A stretch of DNA of 45,266 nucleotides from positions 1 through 45,266 of the forward strand of contig JARGNG010000037.1 of assembly GCA_029213265.1 (NCBI GenBank). Reading direction: 5' to 3'. Made by a program: the position numbers and the translations under genes. The notes beneath the pieces are model-generated. The model had not been told where the DNA came from. It did no database searches and worked only from the letters and a program-made list of their open reading frames with translations. Below, piece after piece: positions 17,522 through 26,454 of the stretch; positions within the stretch are counted from its first letter, which is position 1; each line of letters opens with the position of its first letter. This stretch comes from Verrucomicrobiales bacterium. GTDB lineage: Bacteria > Verrucomicrobiota > Verrucomicrobiia > Verrucomicrobiales > DEV007.

Positions 17522-18397
17522 TCAATTTTTTCCCGAAAAAACACCGTCCAAAAACGCTGTCATCGCTCCGACAAAAGCAGGACGAAAGGTAGCTTTGCCC
17601 CACTCTCCATGTTTGGCTCCGGGAATCATTTGAAACTCGTTCGTCACCCCGAGCGCATCGAGTCGACTGCGAAACTCAACATACCTCTCGCCGGGGCGGT
17701 CCTTTTCTCCATCGAGCATGAGAATGGGAGGAGTCGATTGCGAAAGATGAGTGATAGGAGATCCCTTCGCATAGATCTCCGGCACTTCGCTGTATTCCCC
17801 GCCGAAAAAGATCACGCAATTTTTGATGGAGCCGCTCTTTGCCTCGTGAACCCGCGCCACTTGATCCACGCCCGATCCCATGATGATGGCGGCCTGGAGC
17901 GCGTCCGATTCGGCCGGATGATTCGTCTGGTCTTCAAAATCTGGATCGCCACTCGTCGTCGCCACCATAGCGGCGAGATGACCACCGGCCGATCCGCCGA
18001 TCGCAGCAATCCTCTCCGAATCAACTCCGAGTCTGCCTGCATTCGCCCGCATCCATCGCACGGCGGCTTTGCAGTCGAGGACAGCTCCGGGAAATTTTGC
18101 CTCCGTCGCAAGACGGTAGCTGATATTGGCAACCATGTAGCCATGATGAGCGAGATCCCTCGCTGTGCTCTCGAAAGATTCCCGCTTTCCTCCGATCCAT
18201 CCGCCCCCATGAATCAGGACGATACCGGGAAGCGTTTCCTCATTCGCGGGTCGGAACCAATCGAGTTGGACTTCGCGATCTCCGAATTTGGCGTAGACGA
18301 CATCGTTCTCCGAACGCAAATCAACCCTCTTGGGTTCCTGAGCGAACCCGGTCAGGCATCCGAAAACGACGAAGAAAGGGGCGATGAGGACTCTCAT
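17522..18397 (-). CDS. Secreted alpha/beta-hydrolase, esterase/lipase of the BD-FAE/acetyl-esterase type
   Basis: A 291-residue alpha/beta-hydrolase with a signal peptide (about residues 1-18). HGGGWIGGK forms the oxyanion hole, GGSAGGH carries the nucleophilic Ser, and the remaining triad is likely the Asp of DGEKDRPGE and the His of GAKHGEW. This arrangement is typical of bacterial carboxyl or acetyl esterases that remove acyl groups from sugars. The start at 18397 overlaps the stop of the K+ channel gene by 4 nt (ATGA), which supports co-translation and rules out the much longer upstream ORF extension inside the channel gene. Substrate is unknown; deacetylation of glycans is plausible given the neighbouring sulfatase operon, but is inference. 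Confidence 0.87.
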   Translation of the reverse strand: MRVLIAPFFVVFGCLTGFAQEPKRVDLRSENDVVYAKFGDREVQLDWFRPANEETLPGIVLIHGGGWIGGKRESFESTARDLAHHGYMVANISYRLATEAKFPGAVLDCKAAVRWMRANAGRLGVDSERIAAIGGSAGGHLAAMVATTSGDPDFEDQTNHPAESDALQAAIIMGSGVDQVARVHEAKSGSIKNCVIFFGGEYSEVPEIYAKGSPITHLSQSTPPILMLDGEKDRPGERYVEFRSRLDALGVTNEFQMIPGAKHGEWGKATFRPAFVGAMTAFLDGVFSGKN

Positions 18398-19245
18398 AGT
18401 TTGGTTCCGCAGCTTTTGCAGTAGAGAGCCTTGGGGTCGTGTCCTTCGAGGCCGCACTCGACACAGGCACGGCTGTCCATACGAACCTGGGCAAAGCGGG
18501 CATTCAACTCGGCTGTGACGATGCCCGTCGGCACGGCGATGATTCCGTAACCGATCAGGATAATCACTGTCGCCAGCATTTTCCCGGGCACGGTCACCGG
18601 GGTGATGTCCCCGTAGCCAACGGTGGAAATGGTAACAATCGCCCAATAAATCGATTGAGGGACATTATTGAATCCTTCGTTTTTGGCAATCACCCCCTCA
18701 ACCACATACATCATGGTCCCGAGAATCATGGTGACAGCGACCACACAAAAGATGAATACGGAAATCTTGGCCCAACTCGATCGTAAGGCATTTAAGAGGT
18801 GATTCGCCTCGCCGATGTGTCGCGCCATTTTCAGAACCCGAAAGATTCTCAGTAATCGCAAAACCCTGAGGATCAGCAGGTAATGAGTTTCCGCAAGGAG
18901 GGCAGTCAGATACATCGGAATGATCGAAATTAGATCGATGATCCCAAAAAAGCTGAAAATATACGCCCTCTTCTTTCGAACCACCCAGATTCGGACCGCA
19001 TATTCGATCGTGAACAGAATCGTGAAGACCCACTCCACGATGAAGAAGAACCGATGGTAGGCCGCATCGAGTGACTCTACGCTTTCCAGCATCACGATGA
19101 TGACGCTGATGCCAATTGCCCACATCAGGAGGATATCGAACAATTTTGATCCAGGGGTATCCGACTGAAAGATGATCCGCCAAATACGGTCTTTTAAATC
19201 GTCACTTTTGTGTAACTCGGGGTCGTGTCCTGGTTCGTATGACAT
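18394..19245 (-). CDS. Voltage-gated potassium channel with C-terminal zinc ribbon
   Basis: A 283-residue six-transmembrane ion channel. S1-S3 lie at about residues 37-115. S4 is evident as an Arg-every-third-residue helix (RVLRLLRIFRVLK, about 128-140). S5 and S6 flank a pore loop with the selectivity filter TVGYGD, the potassium signature. After S6 a short cytoplasmic tail ends in a zinc-ribbon-like pair of Cys motifs (CVECG and CKSCG), an add-on that I infer binds zinc. It probably sets or senses membrane potential. The stop overlaps the next gene, an esterase, by 4 nt, an operon partner without obvious functional link. Confidence 0.93.
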   Translation of the reverse strand: MSYEPGHDPELHKSDDLKDRIWRIIFQSDTPGSKLFDILLMWAIGISVIIVMLESVESLDAAYHRFFFIVEWVFTILFTIEYAVRIWVVRKKRAYIFSFFGIIDLISIIPMYLTALLAETHYLLILRVLRLLRIFRVLKMARHIGEANHLLNALRSSWAKISVFIFCVVAVTMILGTMMYVVEGVIAKNEGFNNVPQSIYWAIVTISTVGYGDITPVTVPGKMLATVIILIGYGIIAVPTGIVTAELNARFAQVRMDSRACVECGLEGHDPKALYCKSCGTKL

Positions 19246-19376
19246 GGCGTGTTGGTTTCTCTACCGAATTCACGGACCAAAAGCAATGAAGTCTTCTCCC
19301 CGTGTCCGACAATTTTCACCTTTCCAGACAGGGTCCTCTCCCCTATCGTTCCGACAAATCCGATTCCTGAATTTCC

Positions 19377-20399
19377 ATGTCCGAAGTGCAATCTCCAACC
19401 GAAGAATTACAGGCCGATGACGTCGGCGCCATCGACGAGCTCCGCGGAGTGTATGATCAACTCTGCCAGGAACTCGGCAAAATCATCGTCGGTCAGGAGG
19501 CTGTCATCGAACAACTTGCGATTTGTCTCTTTGCCCGGGGCCATTCCCTTCTCATGGGAGTTCCCGGACTGGCAAAAACGCTCCTCGTCTCACGGCTCGC
19601 TGAAACGATGTCGCTTCGTTTTTCGAGAATTCAGTTCACGCCGGACCTGATGCCGATGGATATCATCGGAACAGAGATTCTCCAGGACGACGGAACCGGG
19701 CGCCGCGAGTTCGAATTCGCGAAAGGTCCGGTCTTTGCCAATATCGTTCTTGCCGACGAAATCAACCGCGCCCCCTCCAAAACGCAGGCGGCCATGCTCG
19801 AGGCGATGCAGGAACACCGGGTCACCGTGGCCGGTCATACCTTCGAGCTTGAGCAGCCCTTCTTCGTTCTCGCGACGCAAAACCCGATTGAGCAGGAAGG
19901 AACCTACCCGCTCCCGGAAGCACAACTCGACCGCTTCATGTTCATGATTGGAGTCGACTACCCCAGTCGCGAAGAGGAAATCGCCATTGCCCGAACTACA
20001 ACCGGAGCAGCCCTGCCCGAGTTGGAGCATATCCTCGACGGCGAGAAAGTGATGCGCTTTCAAGCTCTCGTGCGCCGCGTTCCCGTGCCGGACCACATCT
20101 ATCACTTCGCCGTCGACCTCGTTCGCCGGACCCGACCGGAGGAGCCCGATTCTCCGGAATGGATCAAGCCATACGTCGGATGGGGAGCAGGCCCCCGCGC
20201 CGTCCAGTATCTCATTCTCGGAGCCCGCGCCCGTGCGGCTCTCCAGGGGAGCTACATGGTCCGTCAGGAGGACATCGTTTCGGTAGCGGAACCGGTGCTC
20301 CGTCACCGTGTCATCAAGACCTTTACCGCGGAATCGGAAGGTATCACCTGCCGCTCGATCATCGCGCGCCTCGTCGAGGAGCTGAGCCAGGAAGGCTGA
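19377..20399 (+). CDS. MoxR family AAA+ ATPase
   Basis: A 340-residue AAA+ ATPase of the MoxR class, thought to act as a chaperone that activates or assembles protein complexes together with VWA-domain partners. The Walker A motif is GVPGLAKT, Walker B is VLADEINRAPSKTQAAMLEAM, and a sensor 1 ATQNP follows. The C-terminal lid is typical of the RavA/MoxR type. It begins an operon with DUF58 and two VWA proteins, the standard bacterial MoxR-DUF58-BatA arrangement. A 131-nt gap separates it from the divergent channel gene; I see no confident promoter in it. Confidence 0.95.
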   Translation: MSEVQSPTEELQADDVGAIDELRGVYDQLCQELGKIIVGQEAVIEQLAICLFARGHSLLMGVPGLAKTLLVSRLAETMSLRFSRIQFTPDLMPMDIIGTEILQDDGTGRREFEFAKGPVFANIVLADEINRAPSKTQAAMLEAMQEHRVTVAGHTFELEQPFFVLATQNPIEQEGTYPLPEAQLDRFMFMIGVDYPSREEEIAIARTTTGAALPELEHILDGEKVMRFQALVRRVPVPDHIYHFAVDLVRRTRPEEPDSPEWIKPYVGWGAGPRAVQYLILGARARAALQGSYMVRQEDIVSVAEPVLRHRVIKTFTAESEGITCRSIIARLVEELSQEG

Positions 20400-20424
20400 G
20401 ACAAATTCCGGAACAACTTTCCGC

Positions 20425-21354
20425 GTGGCTGATCCCATCCAGCGAGACTTTCTCGACCCGGCCGTTCTCGGACGGCTCCTTGGCCTTCCTATCAATGCCC
20501 GGCATGCGATGCTGGGCAGTGTGTCAGGACGCCATCGCAGCCCCGTTCGCGGCTCGGCTCTCGAATTTGCCCAGTATCGGAAATACGTTCCCGGCGACGA
20601 CACCCGCCGCCTCGACTGGCGAACCTGGGGCCGGACCGACCGCTACTACATCAAGGAATTCGAAGCCGACACGAACCTGCGCCTCTGCTTCATCGTCGAT
20701 ACGAGTGGCTCGATGGCCTACGGCGAAGAGGGAAAAACCCGGCTCGACTACGCCAAGTCGATCGTTGGAACACTCGCCTACCTCGCCTCCCAGCAGGGCG
20801 ATGCCGTCGGACTCTACGCCGGCTCCCGAAACGAAGGCGACACCCCGTTTACCCGGGAAGTCCCCGCAAAACGGGGCCCTAGGCACCTCGGGGTTCTCCT
20901 GGATCAAATCGGCATGCTCGAAGCCTCCGGTGAAACCGGTCTGGTCGAAGCCATCCACCAGGCCGCTGAAAAGATCGCGCAGCGCGCCATGATCGTGATC
21001 GTTTCCGATCTTCTTTTCGACCTCACCCCGCTCCAGGAAGCCTTTCAGCATCTCAAGTTCCGGAAGCACGATATCGCCGCTTTTCATCTTCTTGATCGCA
21101 ACGAAATCGAATTTGAATTTGATCGACCGACCCGCTTTCTCGATCTGGAGGGAGGCCCTTCCCTACTCGCTGATCCATCGCTGATTCAACAGCGCTACAG
21201 GGAGGCGGTAAAAGGCTATCTCGACCAGGTAAACCAGATCGTGAATCAGTCGGTCATCGACTACCATCGCACCTTTCTCGATGAGCCCTACGAACAGGCC
21301 CTGGCCCGCTTTTTGATGGGACGCAATCCCAAAACCGCCCGCAGCGCGAGATGA
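20425..21354 (+). CDS. DUF58 domain protein (VWA-like), MoxR operon partner
   Basis: A 309-residue cytoplasmic protein starting with GTG. It contains the DUF58 core: the FAQYRKYVPGDDTRRLDWRT motif, then a VWA-like fold with a MIDAS-like DTSGS motif (about residues 93-97) followed by YAKSIVGTLAYLA. DUF58 proteins are partners of MoxR ATPases and are usually encoded immediately downstream, as here (25-nt gap). The stop overlaps the start of the next gene by 4 nt. Its molecular role is not established for the family beyond this association. Confidence 0.93.
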   Translation: MADPIQRDFLDPAVLGRLLGLPINARHAMLGSVSGRHRSPVRGSALEFAQYRKYVPGDDTRRLDWRTWGRTDRYYIKEFEADTNLRLCFIVDTSGSMAYGEEGKTRLDYAKSIVGTLAYLASQQGDAVGLYAGSRNEGDTPFTREVPAKRGPRHLGVLLDQIGMLEASGETGLVEAIHQAAEKIAQRAMIVIVSDLLFDLTPLQEAFQHLKFRKHDIAAFHLLDRNEIEFEFDRPTRFLDLEGGPSLLADPSLIQQRYREAVKGYLDQVNQIVNQSVIDYHRTFLDEPYEQALARFLMGRNPKTARSAR

Positions 21355-23381
21355 GTTTTCTCCAGCCCATCCTGCTCATCGGGCTCCCGCTCGCCCTGCT
21401 GCCGATTGTGATTCATCTCATCAATCAGCATCGCCATCGTACGGTCCAGTGGGCGGCCATGATGTTTCTTCTCGACGCGAAGAAGATGACGAAGGGCATG
21501 GCCCGACTTCGCCAGATCCTCATTCTGGCGATGCGGGTGATCGCAGTGATGGCCCTTCTCTTTGCCGCGAGCCGCCCTCTCGCAGGAGGCTGGCTGGCCC
21601 TCACCGGGGGAAAGGCGGATACCGTTCTAATTCTTCTCGATCGCTCCGCGAGCATGGAGCAGCAGAACCTGGAAACCGGCCTCTCCAAGCGGGGCGCTGC
21701 TCTCGATAAGATCTCCGACCTGATCGAAAAAACGGGAAAAGGCAGCGAGATCATTTTGATCGACAGTGCCACGCTTACCCCCACTCAGGTAGCGAGTGCG
21801 GCCGCCCTGACCGACCTGCCTCAAACCTTTTCCACCTCGACCGGAGGAAATATTCCCGCCCTTTTCGAAAAGGCTCTTGAATACCTCGCCACCGACGAAA
21901 GCGGACGAACCGATATCTGGCTGGCTTCCGACCTTCGTCAATCCGACTGGCAAACGGGTTCGGGTCAGTGGCAGACGATTCGCTCCGAACTTTCGGCCAA
22001 GGAAACGGTGCGACTGTTCCTGCTCACCTATCCCCGGGCCGGAACCAGAAACCTGTCGATCTCAGCGACGAATGTCGAGCGGCGACGCACTCCGCAAGGG
22101 TTTCAACTGGTCATGGATCTCACGATTCGTCGTCAGTCCGAAAATTCTGCGGACGATACGACCGTGCCGGTGGAATTCACGATCAACGGTACGCGAACGG
22201 TGGAGGAAATGAAGATCTCCGGAGAAGAAATGGTTCGACTCGGACATGTCATGCCCCTGGGCAAAGCCGATGGACGTGGCTGGGGGCGGATCGACCTCCC
22301 CGCCGATGACAATCCGGCCGACAACACCGCCTATTTTGTATTCGATGACGAAGCGGTTCGGAAAACGGTAGTTGTCAGCAATGATCTCATCAGTGCCGAC
22401 GCGATCCGCGCCGCTGCTGCGTCCGCCCTCGATGCCTCGAAGCGCTACGAAGCGCTCGTTCTTTCGGAAGAGCAAACCGCCCGGATCCCCTGGGAAGAGA
22501 CGGCACTCCTTTTCTGGCAGATTCCCGTTCCCGAAGAAGGCTCCCCCGAAGCAGCTCTTCTCCGCCAGCATGTCGACAGCGGGCGGACCCTCGTCTTTTT
22601 GCCTCCCGAAGAAACCGGGAGTGAATCATTCTCCGGATTTCTATGGGCCGATTTTCTTGGCAAAGGAGAAGCCGTCCTCGAGACTGGTTGGTGGAGAACC
22701 GAATCAGGTCTCCTCGCCAATACCCGGAACGGCAATCCTCTTCCGGTCGGTGATTTGAGCCTGTTTCAAGCGCGCCTCTTCGAAGGCGAAGCACAGGCCC
22801 TTCTCAAACTGGAAAGCGGAGAGACGGTTCTGGCGCGACTGGTTACGGACACTCCCGGATCCGTCTATATCTGGGGCACTCTCCCCCGCCCCGACTACTC
22901 CACCCTCGCCTCGGATGGCATTGCTTTCTTCGTCATGATACATCGGGCCCTGGAAGAGGGAACCAACGCGGTCTCTCCGGCACGATTCGGCGTCGCGGGC
23001 GTCGATTTGCCCTCCGGAGGGGTTCGTCCCTCGCCCCTCGATGAAGAAAGGCTCGAAACCGTTTTGAATTCCCCGGGCCTTGTTCCGGCCGCCTACGAAA
23101 TGGGTTCCGAAGACGAATCGAAGCGACTTCTTGCCTTGAACCGGCCCGCTTCCGAGGACGATCTGCGGGTCGTTGCAGAAGAAGGTCTCACTCCTCTTCT
23201 TGAAGGCGTCGAATTCCGCCAGATCACCGACGAAGTCGACAGTGGTTCCTCTCTCGCCTCCGAAGTTTGGAGAGCATTTCTCGTTGCCATGGCTCTCGCC
23301 CTTCTTGCCGAGGCGGCCCTTTGTCTGCCTCCCGTTCCGGAAGGAAAAGAGGACATACTCAGCAAACACTCATCACCGTGA
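21351..23381 (+). CDS. BatA-like membrane protein with VWA domain
   Basis: A 676-residue membrane protein. The N-terminus has the BatA-type membrane anchor (LLIGLPLALLPIVIHLINQHR, followed by VQWAAMMFLL and a second helix near 55-75). A VWA domain with DRSAS as the MIDAS metal site follows at about residues 96-100. The middle is a beta-rich region without a clear family (about 215-620), and a last hydrophobic helix lies near 640-660. Related proteins expose the VWA domain to the periplasm. It overlaps both neighbours (4 nt each), so it is tightly coupled with DUF58 upstream and the VWA/GATase-like protein downstream. Confidence 0.9.
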   Translation: MSFLQPILLIGLPLALLPIVIHLINQHRHRTVQWAAMMFLLDAKKMTKGMARLRQILILAMRVIAVMALLFAASRPLAGGWLALTGGKADTVLILLDRSASMEQQNLETGLSKRGAALDKISDLIEKTGKGSEIILIDSATLTPTQVASAAALTDLPQTFSTSTGGNIPALFEKALEYLATDESGRTDIWLASDLRQSDWQTGSGQWQTIRSELSAKETVRLFLLTYPRAGTRNLSISATNVERRRTPQGFQLVMDLTIRRQSENSADDTTVPVEFTINGTRTVEEMKISGEEMVRLGHVMPLGKADGRGWGRIDLPADDNPADNTAYFVFDDEAVRKTVVVSNDLISADAIRAAAASALDASKRYEALVLSEEQTARIPWEETALLFWQIPVPEEGSPEAALLRQHVDSGRTLVFLPPEETGSESFSGFLWADFLGKGEAVLETGWWRTESGLLANTRNGNPLPVGDLSLFQARLFEGEAQALLKLESGETVLARLVTDTPGSVYIWGTLPRPDYSTLASDGIAFFVMIHRALEEGTNAVSPARFGVAGVDLPSGGVRPSPLDEERLETVLNSPGLVPAAYEMGSEDESKRLLALNRPASEDDLRVVAEEGLTPLLEGVEFRQITDEVDSGSSLASEVWRAFLVAMALALLAEAALCLPPVPEGKEDILSKHSSP

Positions 23382-25573
23382 CTCTAACCGACAGCGAACT
23401 GACCTTTCTCTGGACACCGACAACGGTCGTCTTTGGAATCGCTGTGTTTCTTTCGACGGCGGTTTTCAGTTTCCTGATTTGGAAAAGGAATCGCTATTCG
23501 GGAACTACAGCACTGCTGGAGCTACTGCGGCTCGCGGTGGTCGCACTCGTTGCCCTGACCTTGAGTCAACCGGAGTGGAAGGAAACTTTTGAACCCGACG
23601 AGGAACCTGTAATCGGAGTTCTCTACGATGAGTCCGGAAGCATGCAGACGGAGGACGTGCTCGATCCGGATGTCCCTGCCGCCAAGCCGAAATCGAGAGA
23701 TGCGGTGGTCAAAGACCTCGTCAAGGAGGAGGCCTGGGAGCCCCTCGCGGAATCCTTTGAAGTCGTAATTCAACCTTTCGATACAGACAGTATCAGCGGA
23801 ACGGATCTTTCCCGTGCCATCACAGACTTCGTTGAGCAGCAACCCGGCCTGCAGGGCATCGTTCTGATTTCGGACGGTGACTGGAATACGGGTGATCCTC
23901 CCTCCGCTGCCGCAACCCGTCTCCGGATGGCGGGGACCCCCGTCTTTGCGGTTCCCATCGGAAGTGAAAACAGCCTGCCGGATCTCGCGGTCACCGCTTT
24001 CGACGCACCGACCTTCGGGATCAGCGGCAAACCGGTCCGGCTTCCCTTCTCGCTCTCCAGCGCTTTGACAGAAGATCACACGACCACGATCTCGATCGAA
24101 ACCAGCGAAGGGGAAACGCTCACCCGGGAAGTAACCATTCCGGCGATGGGCAAAGTCCGCGAAACGGTTCTCTGGACTCCGCTCGCAGTCGGTGACTATT
24201 CGCTCAAGCTGACTCTGCCCGGATCTGAGGAAGAAGTGAATTCCGACAACAACGAGATTACGGCTCCCATCGCGATTCGAAAGGAAGAGCTGAAAGTCCT
24301 CGTGATCGAAAGCTATCCCCGATGGGAATACCGCTACCTCCGCAACGCGCTCGAACGGGACCCCGGTGTCGAAGTGCAGTGCCTGCTTTTCCACCCCGAT
24401 GTGGAAGCTCTCGGAGGCGGTCCCGGCTACCTCGATGAATTCCCCCCTCCGGAAACGCTTTCCGTTTTTGACGTCATTGTTCTTGGTGATGTGGGAGTTT
24501 CCCCCTCCGAACTCACGATCGAGCAGGTGGAGGCACTGAAGAATCAAATCGCGACTCAAGCCTCCGGACTTGTCCTTCTTCCCGGATTCCGCGGACATCA
24601 GATTTCGCTTCTCGATACCAGCCTGGAAGAGCTCTTCCCCGTCGTGGTGGATTCCGCGCAGCCCCGCGGTTGGGGGGCCCCCACCCCCGGGCAGTTTGAG
24701 TTGACCGAGCTCGGTGCCCGCAGCCTGCTGACCCGACTCGAAGACACCGAAAACGCCAATGCCAACATCTGGTCGTCTCTTCCCGGCTTCCAGTGGTATG
24801 CCGGAGTGACGAGGGCCAAGGCTGGATCGGAAGTCCTTGCCACTCACAGTTCGGAGACCAACCGCTACGGACGAATCCCTCTCATTGTCACCAAGACTTA
24901 CGGAACCGGGAAAATTCTTTTCATGGGAACCGATGGCGCGTGGCGATGGAGGAAGGGCGTGGAGGACAAGTATCACTATCGCTTCTGGGGACAGGTCGCC
25001 CGATGGATGGCCTACCAGAGAAACATGGCCAGTGACGAGTTGATGCGTCTCTTCTATTCACCGGATCGCCCGCAGACCGGCGACACCCTGACTCTGAACG
25101 CCAACGTCATGAGCATAGGCGGAGAGCCTCTTCAGGCCGCCAACGTCATCGTTCAAATTGTCGCTCCGTCAGGAAAAGTGGAGTCGATCCGGCTCGAACC
25201 GGGAGGAGAAGAGCAATGGGGACTTTTCACCGGCAGCTTCGAACCGAAGGAGCCCGGAGAGCATACCGTTTCGATGACCTGTGAGGAAAATGGAGGCCAG
25301 CTTGATCTCGCGATCACGGTGCAGGGAAGTTCGCTTGAGAAAACGGGCCAACCGGCGCGAGTCGATGTCATGGAAGAGATCGCCCGTCTTTCCCGGGGAG
25401 AATTGCTTAGCACTCCCGACCTCGCGAAGATTCAAAGCATGGTCGCAGGACTTCCCGATCCCGAGCCGATCGAACGCCGCCTGCGTCTCTGGGCAAACCC
25501 CTGGTGGATTGGCGTGATCATCCTGCTGATGACCGCTTTCTGGATCGGTCGAAAAGCAGTTGGCGCGGTCTGA
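23378..25573 (+). CDS. Membrane VWA protein with glutamine amidotransferase-like domain
   Basis: The 731-residue product starts with GTG at 23378, whose bases overlap the previous stop (GTGA); a longer in-frame extension to 23267 would lie inside the upstream gene. Two N-terminal membrane helices (about 10-35 and 45-62) precede a VWA domain with the MIDAS motif DESGS. A class I glutamine amidotransferase-like domain (about 300-430) begins with KVLVIESYPRWEYRYL, as in many PVC and Bacteroidota proteins of this kind; no catalytic Cys is evident, so it is probably non-enzymatic. A last hydrophobic segment lies near the C-terminus. The layout MoxR-DUF58-BatA-VWA/GATase is a recurrent gene set. 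Confidence 0.88.
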   Translation: MTLTDSELTFLWTPTTVVFGIAVFLSTAVFSFLIWKRNRYSGTTALLELLRLAVVALVALTLSQPEWKETFEPDEEPVIGVLYDESGSMQTEDVLDPDVPAAKPKSRDAVVKDLVKEEAWEPLAESFEVVIQPFDTDSISGTDLSRAITDFVEQQPGLQGIVLISDGDWNTGDPPSAAATRLRMAGTPVFAVPIGSENSLPDLAVTAFDAPTFGISGKPVRLPFSLSSALTEDHTTTISIETSEGETLTREVTIPAMGKVRETVLWTPLAVGDYSLKLTLPGSEEEVNSDNNEITAPIAIRKEELKVLVIESYPRWEYRYLRNALERDPGVEVQCLLFHPDVEALGGGPGYLDEFPPPETLSVFDVIVLGDVGVSPSELTIEQVEALKNQIATQASGLVLLPGFRGHQISLLDTSLEELFPVVVDSAQPRGWGAPTPGQFELTELGARSLLTRLEDTENANANIWSSLPGFQWYAGVTRAKAGSEVLATHSSETNRYGRIPLIVTKTYGTGKILFMGTDGAWRWRKGVEDKYHYRFWGQVARWMAYQRNMASDELMRLFYSPDRPQTGDTLTLNANVMSIGGEPLQAANVIVQIVAPSGKVESIRLEPGGEEQWGLFTGSFEPKEPGEHTVSMTCEENGGQLDLAITVQGSSLEKTGQPARVDVMEEIARLSRGELLSTPDLAKIQSMVAGLPDPEPIERRLRLWANPWWIGVIILLMTAFWIGRKAVGAV

Positions 25574-25635
25574 TTTGCAAAGAAGTTTCTGCTTTTGACC
25601 TTTCCTCCGGTCGGTCTCCCCTTCAAAGTGGGACT

Positions 25636-26442
25636 ATGAAACTGCCCATCGCATTTGCCATTGCACTTTGTTCCCCTTTCGGCCACTTCGCATTTTCCCA
25701 GGAGACCGAAGAGTTTAATCCGCTCGGTCGCGACCTGCCCATCGAGGAAATGTCCCTCCAACTTCGCATCCAGCTCGAGTGGATTGAGATGGATCATGAA
25801 ACCTTTACCGCTCTCCTCGAGGACGAGGAATCCATGAAGGTTCAGGGACGGCTTTCGGCCGATGCCGGTCCTCTGAGGGAATCATGCCGTGAGCTGGTAA
25901 AAGAGAAAGATGCCCGAATGCTGGAAACCGCCATGGTGATCGCCAGAAGCGGACAGCGGGCCAAGGTCGAGTCGATCACCGAATACATTTATCCCACCGA
26001 ATACGATCCACCGGGAATGATCGTTCCCAGCGGAGAAGCCAAGACGACGGCGACCAAGTTTCGCTACACTCCCAACCCGACTGCATTTGAGACGAGAAAT
26101 CTCGGGGTCACCCTCGAAGTCGACCCGGTTCTCGGAGCCGATAGTAAGACGATTGATCTGAATCTGGCTCCCGAAATCGTCTACCTGGTCGATCAGGAAA
26201 CCTACGGCGAGTTCGAGTCTGAAAGTGGTGAAGTAGAGATTGTTATGCCTACTTTTTACACTATGAAAACAACGACTCAAATTACCCTGATCGACGGAGA
26301 ATACACGCTCCTTGGTGCCCATAGCCCCTTCAACGAAGACACGCTGAGAACCGATCCTGAACGCAAGGTGATCATTTTTGCAAAAGTGGATATCGTCTAC
26401 GCCGGACTCGAGCTCCCGAAACCTGAGCCGACGGCAGAGTAA
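25636..26442 (+). CDS. Secreted protein with a secretin-like C-terminal region
   Basis: A 268-residue protein with a signal peptide (about residues 1-22). The segment from NLGVTLEVDPVLGAD to LNLAPEIV and on through ITLIDGEYTLLG resembles the conserved core of secretin (GspD/PilQ) beta domains, where similar strands line the outer-membrane channel. It is far shorter than a full secretin and lacks N-domains, so it may be an accessory or stand-alone derivative. The start is set to the ATG at 25636, which opens the signal peptide. It lies 62 nt after the VWA/GATase-like gene and 12 nt before the VIT protein, thus probably in the same operon. The assignment is moderate. Confidence 0.6.
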   Translation: MKLPIAFAIALCSPFGHFAFSQETEEFNPLGRDLPIEEMSLQLRIQLEWIEMDHETFTALLEDEESMKVQGRLSADAGPLRESCRELVKEKDARMLETAMVIARSGQRAKVESITEYIYPTEYDPPGMIVPSGEAKTTATKFRYTPNPTAFETRNLGVTLEVDPVLGADSKTIDLNLAPEIVYLVDQETYGEFESESGEVEIVMPTFYTMKTTTQITLIDGEYTLLGAHSPFNEDTLRTDPERKVIIFAKVDIVYAGLELPKPEPTAE

Positions 26443-26454
26443 GCGGTTCGTCTA

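Noticed and set aside
23522..24976. 484-residue antisense reading frame opposite the VWA/GATase-like gene
   Set aside because: The sense frame has clear VWA and GATase-like domains; the antisense product shows no recognisable fold.
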